A DNA stretch of 9,275 bases from DASTOB01 sp035720425 (GTDB lineage Bacteria > Chloroflexota > Limnocylindria > Limnocylindrales > CSP1-4), in assembly GCA_035720425.1 (NCBI GenBank), contig DASTOB010000145.1, positions 1-9,275 of the forward strand, read 5' to 3'. Under the pieces are notes generated by a model, which did not search any database, was not told the DNA's origin, and worked only from the letters and a program-made list of their open reading frames with translations. Below, in pieces: positions 1 through 6,265 of the stretch; positions within the stretch are counted from its first letter, which is position 1; each line of letters begins with the position of its first letter. A program made the translations under genes and the position numbers.

Positions 1-7
1 TCGGGCG

Positions 8-481
8 ATGAAGCTCGACGGGCGGATCGACGTCGCGGCCCCGCCCGACGCGGTGTGGGCGGCGCTCGTCGATCCGCTCAGCCTGGCCGGCTGCGTCCCG
101 GGCGTCGAGGCCGTTCGGCAGGTCGACGAGCGGACGTTCGAGGGCGAGATCAGCGCGGCCGTCGGCCCCATGTCGGCCGACTTCGCCTTCCGCTCCGTCA
201 TCGGCCGGGCGGACTATCCGACCGACCTCGAGGTGACGACGACCGGCAGCGACTCCCTCACCGGCAGCACGCTGACCGCCGACGTCCACGCCGGGCTGGA
301 GGCGACCGATGGCGCGACGACGAGGATCGTGTACCGGGCCGACGTCCGGATCTCCGGCCGCCTCGCGATCCTCGGCGACATGGTCCTGCGGGCGACCGCC
401 GGCGTGATCATCGGCGAGGTCGCGCGATGCCTGCGCGCGCGCCTCGAGGCGGGCCATGGACCGGAGCCCGCGTCCGGATGA
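8..481 (+). CDS. CoxG-like SRPBCC family protein
   Basis: A 157-residue protein resembling carbon monoxide dehydrogenase subunit G (CoxG; SRPBCC/START-like fold). Visible family features are the N-terminal strand followed by PPDAVWAALVDP (residues 12-23), the LAGCVPGVE segment (26-34), the AAVGPMSADF stretch (50-59), and the C-terminal amphipathic helix with GRLAILGDMVLRATAG near 117-132. Family members are associated with molybdenum hydroxylases (CO dehydrogenase and xanthine dehydrogenase types), where CoxG is thought to help membrane recruitment or maturation; others bind small hydrophobic ligands. Only 7 bases precede the ATG, so its ribosome binding site is not assessable, and an upstream gene could end in a TGA at 9-11. 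Its stop overlaps the next start by ATGA (478-481), indicating translational coupling to the GMC oxidoreductase. Family assignment is fairly sure; its partner is not visible here. Confidence 0.85.
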   Translation: MKLDGRIDVAAPPDAVWAALVDPLSLAGCVPGVEAVRQVDERTFEGEISAAVGPMSADFAFRSVIGRADYPTDLEVTTTGSDSLTGSTLTADVHAGLEATDGATTRIVYRADVRISGRLAILGDMVLRATAGVIIGEVARCLRARLEAGHGPEPASG

Positions 482-2004
482 GCGCGGCCGCGGGCTACGA
501 CCTCGTCGTCGTCGGCGGCGGCTCGACCGGCTGCGTGATCGCGGCGCGGGCCTCGGAGGATCCGGCGCGGAGGGTGCTCCTCGTCGAGGCGGGACCGGAC
601 CCGCGGCCGATCCCGGACGTCATCGCGAACCCCAAGCGCCAGGGCGAGGTCATCCTCGAGTCGCCGTACGTGCGCCTCTACGACGTGGAGCGCCCGGACG
701 GCTCGACGTTCCCGCTCATCGCCGGGCGGGTGATGGGCGGCGGATCGTCGGTCAACAACTTGTCGGTCATCCGGCCGCTCCGGCGCGACTTCGACGCGTG
801 GGCGCGGGTCGGCGGCGAGGCCTGGTCATACGACGCGCTGCTGCCGACGCTGCGGGCGATCGAGGACGACCCGGACTTCGGCGACCCGCCGATCCACGGG
901 CGGGGTGGCCCGCTCAAGCTCGTCCGCCGCTGGAAGCTCGACGACCCGGCCGATCCGCCGGTCGAGGCGCTCATCGCCGCCGCCGAGGAGATGGGCCTGC
1001 CGCGCTGCGACGACCTCAACGTGCCGGAGCCGTTCGGGATCTGCGCCTCGCCGTACAACGAGGTCGACGGGAAGCGGCAGTCCGTCGCGGTCGCCTACCT
1101 CGAGCCGGCGCGCGGGCGCCCGAACCTCGACATCCTCGCCGACACGACGGCGACCCGGCTCGTCCTCGATGGCTCACGCGTCACCGGAATCGAGGTCATG
1201 GGCCCGGACGGGACCCGGATCGTGGCGGCCGACCGGGTCGTCGTGTCGGCCGGCGCCTACGAGTCGCCGCACCTGCTCCTGCGGTCCGGGATCGGCCCGG
1301 CGGATGCGATCGAGGGCGCGGGGCTCCGGGTCCGCCATCGGCTCGACGGCGTCGGGCGGAACTTCCAGGACCAGGCGGTCGTGTACCTGACGTTCCAGGG
1401 CGCGGCCGACTTTCACGAGGAGTACCTGATCCCGAAGGTCCGCCTCATCGCGAAGTCGAACCCGTCGCTCGACTACGGCGACCTGCACGTGTTCCTCCAC
1501 CCGGCGATCACCGTGCGCGGCCTCGCCCCGCTCCTGCCCGTGTCAGTGCGGCTCCTCGACGTGCGGTCGCGGGGGCGCGTGTCGCTCCGCTCGGCCGACC
1601 CGCTCGACCCGCCGGTGGTCGATCCGGCCATCCTCCGCGACCCGGCGGACGTGCGGGCGATGCTCGACGGGATGCGCTTCGTCGCCGACCTCGTCGGGCA
1701 TCCGCGGATGGCCCCGTTCTACGGCCCGCTCGTCACCCCCGGCGAGGGCGAGTCGTGGGAGGACCACGCGATGGCGTCCCACATCACGTACAACCACGCC
1801 GTCGGGACGTGCCGGTTCGGCCCCGCGGACGACCCGCTCGCCGTCGTATCGCCGGACCTGCGTGTCCACGGGCTGGACGGCCTCTGGGTGGCCGACGCGT
1901 CCGTCCTGCCGGTCATCCCGCACAGCCCCACGAACGTCGCCGCGATCATGGTCGGCGAGATCGCCGCCCGAAACCTCACCGCCGCCGACGCGGCCGGACG
2001 GTAG
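478..2004 (+). CDS. GMC-family FAD-dependent oxidoreductase
   Basis: A 508-residue glucose-methanol-choline oxidoreductase, expected to oxidise an alcohol using FAD. The N-terminal dinucleotide fold is clear: VVVGGGSTG (10-18), then LLVEAGP with acidic Glu37. A variant of GMC signature 1 is at 83-94 (GRVMGGGSSVNN), and signature 2 at 259-273 matches the pattern fully (GAYESP...SGIG). The active-site pair is present: His440 in NHAVGTCRFG and Asn486 in the SPTN segment, followed by the FAD-contacting C-terminal helix. The start at 478 is chosen because it overlaps the CoxG stop as ATGA and begins seven residues before the first fold strand, with GGAG at 463-466. The reading frame stays open back to 55, but that part lies over CoxG and is not protein-like. 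Substrate unknown; choline or glucose-type specificity cannot be assigned. No signal peptide, so it is probably cytoplasmic. Confidence 0.93.
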   Translation: MSAAAGYDLVVVGGGSTGCVIAARASEDPARRVLLVEAGPDPRPIPDVIANPKRQGEVILESPYVRLYDVERPDGSTFPLIAGRVMGGGSSVNNLSVIRPLRRDFDAWARVGGEAWSYDALLPTLRAIEDDPDFGDPPIHGRGGPLKLVRRWKLDDPADPPVEALIAAAEEMGLPRCDDLNVPEPFGICASPYNEVDGKRQSVAVAYLEPARGRPNLDILADTTATRLVLDGSRVTGIEVMGPDGTRIVAADRVVVSAGAYESPHLLLRSGIGPADAIEGAGLRVRHRLDGVGRNFQDQAVVYLTFQGAADFHEEYLIPKVRLIAKSNPSLDYGDLHVFLHPAITVRGLAPLLPVSVRLLDVRSRGRVSLRSADPLDPPVVDPAILRDPADVRAMLDGMRFVADLVGHPRMAPFYGPLVTPGEGESWEDHAMASHITYNHAVGTCRFGPADDPLAVVSPDLRVHGLDGLWVADASVLPVIPHSPTNVAAIMVGEIAARNLTAADAAGR

Positions 2005-2022
2005 CGCGACCTGGGTCTCGCA

Positions 2023-2028
2023 TAGAGT
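2023..2028 (+). promoter_or_regulatory. candidate -10 element for a leaderless transcript
   Basis: TAGAGT fits the TAnnnT form of a bacterial -10 box and ends 6 nt before the ATG at 2035. No Shine-Dalgarno-like purine run lies between the GMC stop (2004) and this ATG. That spacing is typical of leaderless mRNAs in GC-rich bacteria. No good -35 box is visible about 17 nt upstream. This is a six-base motif, so chance occurrence is quite possible. Confidence 0.3.
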
Positions 2029-2034
2029 CACGCA

Positions 2035-2508
2035 ATGGCTCCTGGCGAGACGGTCCGCAGCGGGCGAATCGGAGGAGCGGTACTAATCGCCGCGGTCGTG
2101 GTTGGCGTCACCGCGAGCTGGGTTGTGCCGCGCCTTGATGTCCCGAGTCGGTTCTGGTCATCACCGATCGAAACCGTTGCGGTCGGCGACCGGAACCTCC
2201 GCGTCGTGCGCGTGACGCTCGCTCAAGGCCTTCGCGGCGTGCCGACGCTGGGCGGTCTCGATGCTGCCTTGTTCGTCTTTGACTCCCCTGCTCCAACGAC
2301 CGCCGGCGTCGGCATGGACGAGGTTCTTGTGCCGCTCGACGTTGCCTTCTTCGACCGACATGGTCGCTTCATCGATCGGTTCTCGATGCCGACCTGCGCC
2401 GCGGATGAGTGTCCAACCTACTTCCCTACGCGCCCGTGGCAGTTCGCGATCGAGGCGCCGGCCGGAGCGCTCGAGTGGATACCGGCTGATGCCGTGCTCG
2501 TTCGCTAA
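2035..2508 (+). CDS. DUF192-family membrane-anchored protein
   Basis: A 157-residue protein with an N-terminal hydrophobic segment at about residues 12-33 (signal anchor or uncleaved signal peptide) and an extracytoplasmic domain resembling DUF192. The matching parts are GLRGVPTLGGLDAALFVFD (65-83), where the family has its GLMFR...GMLFVF region; GMDEVLVPLDVAFFDRHGRFID (93-114), equivalent to WMKNT..PLDI.F.D..G.I; and FAIEAPAG near 137-144, equivalent to the family's YVLE..AG. Two cysteines (121 and 126) sit in an inserted loop. The family has no settled biochemical role; most members are small exported or anchored domains. Codon use differs from the neighbours, with many GTT, GCT, CTT and TTC codons and lower overall GC, hinting at a different history or weak codon selection. 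It starts 30 bases after the GMC gene, without a Shine-Dalgarno site. The family call is by pattern and moderately sure. Confidence 0.7.
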   Translation: MAPGETVRSGRIGGAVLIAAVVVGVTASWVVPRLDVPSRFWSSPIETVAVGDRNLRVVRVTLAQGLRGVPTLGGLDAALFVFDSPAPTTAGVGMDEVLVPLDVAFFDRHGRFIDRFSMPTCAADECPTYFPTRPWQFAIEAPAGALEWIPADAVLVR

Positions 2509-2772
2509 GCGACCGAGGCGATCCCGCCTTGCCCCCAGGAATCCACGTCAAGGCGACACGTATCGGGTGATCGGAGCGGGTGCGTGCCGTCGAGCGGTCG
2601 ATTCGGGCTCGCGGTCGGGAGCTTCGACGCTCGGCGAGGCGTGCCGGGCCGTGGTGCACGCTGGCCGGGGCCGCGAGACTCGGTAGCGCCCAACGCAGTA
2701 ACGGCGGGGGTGCCCACATGACGTGGAACCTCGCCGCGCGTGACGCGGACCTCGGGCGGACCTCGGGCGAGA
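2509..2772. other. gene-free convergent gap
   Basis: This stretch separates the plus-strand DUF192 gene from the 3' end of the minus-strand operon. The open frames crossing it lack ribosome binding sites and protein-like composition. Short inverted repeats exist, for example a 5-bp CCGCG/CGCGG stem at 2733-2747, but none is followed by a T tract on either strand, so no intrinsic terminator is called. GC content is somewhat lower in the first part, like the adjacent DUF192 gene. Confidence 0.6.
2746..2767. repeat. 11-bp tandem duplication
   Basis: CGGACCTCGGG occurs twice in direct succession (2746-2756 and 2757-2767), a few bases outside the M20 stop codon. It is perfect but short. It looks like slippage; no function is suggested. 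Confidence 0.75.
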
Positions 2773-4116
2773 TCAGCTCCCGAGATCGCGGTTGCGGTCC
2801 GCCACGCTCGCCGCGATGTCGCGGTTGAGGTGGGCGCCGAGCGGATGGCCCGTCGGGCGATCCTGATTGCACAGGTCGAGGGCGATCCGCGCGTAGACCC
2901 GGGCGGCGTCCACGAGGTCGGCCACCCGGAACGACTTGCGGGCCGCGTGCGCCGCCGAGCGCGGCGCGTACGAGATGGCCGGGATGCCGAGCTCGTTGAA
3001 CGCGTTCGTGTCGCGCCACATCGAGGTCACCGTGTCGGCGACGATCGTCGGCGGGTCCGGGAAAACGACGGCGTGGCTGCGCCGGATGGCCTCGATGAGC
3101 GGCTCCGCGCCCTTCACCTCGAAGCCCGGCCGGTAGAGGAACAGCTCCACCGTGCCCTCGACGCCGACCCGGCCGAGGAGGGCCCGCAGCTCGTCGCGCA
3201 GGTCGAGCGGGCTGGCCCCGGGGAGGATCCGCGTGTCGACGTAGAACGCGGCGACCTGCGGGGCGCTCGTCAGACCGTACGGGTAGCCGGAGCGGATCGC
3301 GTTGATCGACGCCTTCGGGACGATCCGCCCGTACGGCCCCTCGTACGTGTGGCGGGTCTGGTAGTCGTACGCCCACTCCTCGAACGCCGCGACGACGGCC
3401 GACGCTCGGACGATCGCGTTCGGCGCGTCGGTCAACCCGGTCGGGCGTGGCAGGTACGGCGTGTAGAAGCGCGGCGTGTCGGTCGCGATCGTCACCTTGA
3501 AGTGGGCCTTGCCGGGCTCGACCCCGACGATCCCGAATCCCGTCCCTTCCGCGACGATGACGAAGTCGCCGACGACCCCGTGGGTCGCCATGAACCGCGC
3601 CCCGAGGTCCTTCGACAGGTACCCTGGGCCCTGGAACTCGTCGATCGGCTCACGGCTGATCTCGCCGGCCACGGCGGACACGACGAGGTCGCCGCGGAGC
3701 GTCGCCCCCGCGTCCCGGATCGCCTTCGCCGCGACGAGGAAGGCCGCCATCGGGCCCTTGTCGTTGACCACCCCGTCGCCGAAGATCTCGTCGCCCTCGA
3801 CCCACGCCGAGTGATAGAGCGGATCCGCCGGGTCCCGGGCGGACCAGACCGCGTCCGGCCGAAGGGTCGTGTCGAGATGGGCGTTGAACACGAGGTGGTA
3901 GCCGCCACCCGACCCTTCGAGGCGCGCCGCGACGTTGAAGCGGTCCTCGACGAGGGCGTACTTCCGCGGGCCGAAGCCGTGACCGGCCAGCCAGTCGAAC
4001 ACGTACTGGCCGGCGGCGCCCTCGGAACCAGTTGGGCTGTCGATGTTGCCGAGGGCAAGGGCGAGGTCGACGACCTCCTGGGGGTCGATCCGGGCGACGA
4101 CGTCGTCGGCGTTCAC
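2773..4116 (-). CDS. M20-family metallohydrolase, divergent active site
   Basis: A 447-residue protein of the M20 (ArgE/DapE/carboxypeptidase G2-like) family, which hydrolyses amide bonds of N-acyl amino acids, peptides or related compounds. The catalytic-domain landmarks are present: NAHLDT with His80 and Asp82, the GDGVVNDKGP segment (113-122), AGEIS (150-154), VAEGTG with Glu190, a lid domain around 200-325 ending in the DTRILPG strand, and SAAH with His390. By ungapped comparison with ArgE and DapE, the bridging Asp is Asn118, the second Glu of the EE pair is Ile153, and the lid-domain His region reads RFYTPY. It may be a distinct subfamily with a one-metal or altered site. The start is the GTG at 4116, because GAGGAG (4123-4128) ends 6 nt upstream of it; the ATG at 4122 abuts that site too closely. 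Last gene of the operon. Substrate unknown. Confidence 0.88.
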   Translation of the reverse strand: MNADDVVARIDPQEVVDLALALGNIDSPTGSEGAAGQYVFDWLAGHGFGPRKYALVEDRFNVAARLEGSGGGYHLVFNAHLDTTLRPDAVWSARDPADPLYHSAWVEGDEIFGDGVVNDKGPMAAFLVAAKAIRDAGATLRGDLVVSAVAGEISREPIDEFQGPGYLSKDLGARFMATHGVVGDFVIVAEGTGFGIVGVEPGKAHFKVTIATDTPRFYTPYLPRPTGLTDAPNAIVRASAVVAAFEEWAYDYQTRHTYEGPYGRIVPKASINAIRSGYPYGLTSAPQVAAFYVDTRILPGASPLDLRDELRALLGRVGVEGTVELFLYRPGFEVKGAEPLIEAIRRSHAVVFPDPPTIVADTVTSMWRDTNAFNELGIPAISYAPRSAAHAARKSFRVADLVDAARVYARIALDLCNQDRPTGHPLGAHLNRDIAASVADRNRDLGS

Positions 4117-4122
4117 GGGCAT

Positions 4123-4128
4123 CTCCTC
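4123..4128 (-). promoter_or_regulatory. ribosome binding site that decides the M20 start
   Basis: GAGGAG on the minus strand overlaps the MFS stop codon (4129-4127). It lies directly against the ATG at 4122-4120 but 6 nt from the GTG at 4116-4114, so the GTG is the better start. Confidence 0.65.
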
Positions 4129-5374
4129 ACGCGGCGGCCGGCGCCCGACTCGACTCAGCCGCGTCGACCCGGGCCGGGATGAAGACCTGGCCGGCAAGGG
4201 CGGCCGAGGCGAGGATCACCGCCGCCACGACGATGGCCGCTGGCGCGCCGGCGCCGTCCATGACGGCGGCAAGCAGGATCGGCCCGATCATCGAGCCGAG
4301 ATCGGACGAGAAGCGATACGTCGACAGTGAGCGCGTCCGCTCGGCGACCGGGACGATCTCCGACAGGAGCGCGGTCTGGCTGCTCGTGAAGAAGTCGCCG
4401 AAGCCGATCAGCGCGGACACGGCGAGGAACGTCACGAGGTCGCCGGTCAGCAGGAAGGCGAGGTCGCCGATGGCGAGCGCGGTCAGGCCGGAGACGATGA
4501 CCCGGCGGCGGCCGATCCGGTCACCGAGCATGCCACCGGGCGTGGCGACGATGAGCCCGGTGACCGACATGAGCGCGATCGCGGTCGCAATCGAGATCCC
4601 GCCGAGGCCGAGCGCGGTGGCGGCGTAGAGCGGCAGGATCGTGTTCCGGATCCCGTGGCGATGGATCATGTTCGCGACGATTCCCGCGTTGGCCGCGATC
4701 ATCGCCCGCGTCCGCGTTCGGCCGTGGAGCACCCGCGACTCGTCGTTCCGTCCGGGTCGCGCGGCCGCCGCGTGCCCGAAGTCGATCCGCGGCAGGAGGG
4801 CGAACAGGATGGCTCCCGCCACGACCGCGAGGACCGCCGTGACGAGGAAGGTCGGGCGCCACCCGGCGGCTGCTCCGATGAACCCGCCGAGGAGCGGGTA
4901 GAGCGCGATGCCGGTGTTGTTGGCGAGGTGGAACAGGCTCATCACCCGTCCGCGGTTGGCGCTCGAGGCGGTGGCGGCCAGGGCGGAGATGCCGACCATG
5001 GCGAGGATCCCGACCGCCGCCCCGCTGCCGATGCGCGACGCGATGAGCATCTCGACGCCGCTCGCCAGCCAGCCCACGAGGGAGCTCCCGACGAGCAGCA
5101 CGATGGCGATGACCGCGAGGCGCCGGTGGCCGACCCGATCGGCGAGGAAGCCGGCCGGCAGATCGACCGCCAGCCGGGCCAGCCCGTACGAGCCGACGAT
5201 GATCCCGGCGGTCGAGATCGAGACGCCGAGATCGTCGCGGACGAGGGGCAGGAGGGGCGTCAGGATGTTCGTCGCGGCGATGAACGCGAACGTGGCAAGG
5301 GCGATGAGCACCGCCTGCCCCGGAACCGCGCGGCCGGCGCCGCCAGCGCCGCTCCCGACCGCCGGTTCGGCCAT
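4127..5374 (-). CDS. MFS transporter
   Basis: A 415-residue major facilitator superfamily protein with about twelve hydrophobic segments in two halves separated by a charged loop near residues 195-225. The MFS motif A occurs in both halves: GFLADRVGHRRL (75-86, loop 2-3) and GGMLGDRIGRRR (280-291, loop 8-9). It should be an inner-membrane secondary carrier, either drug:H+ antiporter-like or a substrate importer; direction and cargo cannot be read. The start at 5374 is chosen because its ATG shares one base with the upstream TGA (TGATG), and the hydrophobic segment begins about 20 residues later. Upstream extension of the frame lies over the ATPase gene and is arginine-rich shadow sequence. 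The stop is 10 bases before the next gene's GTG. In this operon it plausibly moves the compound the enzymes process. Confidence 0.92.
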   Translation of the reverse strand: MAEPAVGSGAGGAGRAVPGQAVLIALATFAFIAATNILTPLLPLVRDDLGVSISTAGIIVGSYGLARLAVDLPAGFLADRVGHRRLAVIAIVLLVGSSLVGWLASGVEMLIASRIGSGAAVGILAMVGISALAATASSANRGRVMSLFHLANNTGIALYPLLGGFIGAAAGWRPTFLVTAVLAVVAGAILFALLPRIDFGHAAAARPGRNDESRVLHGRTRTRAMIAANAGIVANMIHRHGIRNTILPLYAATALGLGGISIATAIALMSVTGLIVATPGGMLGDRIGRRRVIVSGLTALAIGDLAFLLTGDLVTFLAVSALIGFGDFFTSSQTALLSEIVPVAERTRSLSTYRFSSDLGSMIGPILLAAVMDGAGAPAAIVVAAVILASAALAGQVFIPARVDAAESSRAPAAA

Positions 5375-6261
5375 CAGGTCGCCGGCTCGAGACGGTCGCG
5401 CTCCCCCTCGAACGTCGCGACGAGGTCGGCCACGGCGATGCCGGACGGGTCGAGGGCGAGCTCGCGCCGGTCGCAGATCGCCCGCAGGACGAGCTTGCGA
5501 ACCTGGCGCGCGTCGACCCGCGACTCCGCGCAGCGGGCCGCCAGAGTCCGCAGCTCCGACCCGTCGACGTGCCGGTCGGTCAGCTCGCGCAGCGTGTCGA
5601 CGAGGATCGCGTGGACCGCCTCGGCGTCCGGGAAGCCGATCTCCTCGACGAGGTCCGCCCGCGACAGGAACGCGACGTCGACGCCCGCGCGATGGTTCGT
5701 CGTCGCAACGAACGTGACGCCGGGGCACGATCGCGCGACGTGGTCGACGCCCGCGAGGACGGCCTCGGTCGCGCGATGGACGTCGACCGGATTTGTCTCG
5801 AGCGACGCGCCGGTCCGGCTGACCGCCATCGCCTCGACCTCGTCGAGCAGGACGACCGTCGGGAGCCCGCGCGCGGCGAGGTCCGGGATCGTCCGTTCGA
5901 ACAGCCGCGCGACGCTGCGCTGGCTCTCGCCGAGGAGCTGGCTCGGGAACGCGTGCGGGTTGATGTCGACGAACAGGACGCGCGCCTCGAGCTCACGGGC
6001 GGCGCGGTCGGCGAGGCCGCCGGCAAGCGTCGTCTTGCCCGTGCCGGGCGGTCCGGACAGCACGACCAGGCCGTGGACCGGCAGCCCGACGGCGCCAATC
6101 CGGCCGCGATGACGGAGCGAGAAGACGAGAAAGTTGAGCAGCCGCTCCTTGAGCGTCTCGTCGACGATGATCCGCTCCCAGCGGTCCGCCCAGGCAGGGT
6201 CCGGCAGCTCCGTGATCCCGACGATCCCCTCGATCCCGGGCGGGATCGGCACCTCCGGCAA
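5374..6261 (-). CDS. TRIP13/Pch2-like AAA+ ATPase
   Basis: A 295-residue AAA+ ATPase. Walker A is GPPGTGKTT (70-78, Lys76), Walker B is VVLLDEVEAM (136-145, Asp140/Glu141), sensor 1 is in ATTN (Asn189), an Arg-finger-like SRAD lies at 200-203, and DARQVRKL (250-257) fits a sensor 2 helix. The order and wording follow TRIP13/Pch2 closely: INPHAF...GES (100-113), DEVEAM, an NxxDVxRAxEAVL-like helix, VDVAFLSRADLVEEIG (194-209) against the eukaryotic VDVAFVDRADI...IG. TRIP13 uses ATP to unfold the N terminus of HORMA proteins. The pore-loop aromatic pair of TRIP13 corresponds here to Leu109/Leu110. Only about 65 residues precede Walker A, as in short bacterial versions. No HORMA, CD-NTase or CBASS effector is visible nearby. 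The start is TTG at 6261 with GGAGG 9 nt upstream. The AAA+ call is certain; TRIP13-like is strong by eye; the client is unknown. Confidence 0.9.
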   Translation of the reverse strand: MPEVPIPPGIEGIVGITELPDPAWADRWERIIVDETLKERLLNFLVFSLRHRGRIGAVGLPVHGLVVLSGPPGTGKTTLAGGLADRAARELEARVLFVDINPHAFPSQLLGESQRSVARLFERTIPDLAARGLPTVVLLDEVEAMAVSRTGASLETNPVDVHRATEAVLAGVDHVARSCPGVTFVATTNHRAGVDVAFLSRADLVEEIGFPDAEAVHAILVDTLRELTDRHVDGSELRTLAARCAESRVDARQVRKLVLRAICDRRELALDPSGIAVADLVATFEGERDRLEPAT

Positions 6262-6265
6262 CGCC

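Noticed and set aside
55..477. N-terminal extension of the GMC reading frame over the CoxG gene
   Set aside because: Arg/Gly/Pro-rich shadow composition, and the ATG at 478 overlaps the CoxG stop and begins right before the FAD-binding strand.
456..2138. Long plus-strand frame of about 560 codons over the GMC gene
   Set aside because: Low-complexity Arg/Pro/Gly translation typical of an out-of-frame reading in GC-rich DNA; GMC motifs are all in the other frame.
2733..2747. Terminator hairpin in the convergent gap
   Set aside because: The CCGCG/CGCGG stem is only 5 bp and is not followed by a T run on either strand.
2580..2828. Small plus-strand gene in the convergent gap
   Set aside because: No ribosome binding site, Arg-rich composition, and it runs into the 3' end of the M20 gene on the other strand.
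2740..4182. Long plus-strand frame antisense to the M20 gene
   Set aside because: Composition is dominated by Arg, Val, Asp and Gly without any motif, while the minus strand encodes a clear M20 protein.
4117..4197. Longer M20 start at 4197 or the ATG at 4122
   Set aside because: The longer form overlaps the MFS C terminus with an Arg/Ser-rich stretch, and the ATG at 4122 touches GAGGAG with no spacer; the GTG at 4116 is spaced correctly.
5375..5728. Upstream extension of the MFS frame
   Set aside because: It lies inside the ATPase gene and is arginine-rich; the TGATG junction and the first membrane segment place the start at 5374.
5374..6261. CBASS or another anti-phage system built on the TRIP13-like ATPase
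   Set aside because: No CD-NTase, HORMA protein, nuclease or membrane effector is recognisable among the visible neighbours.
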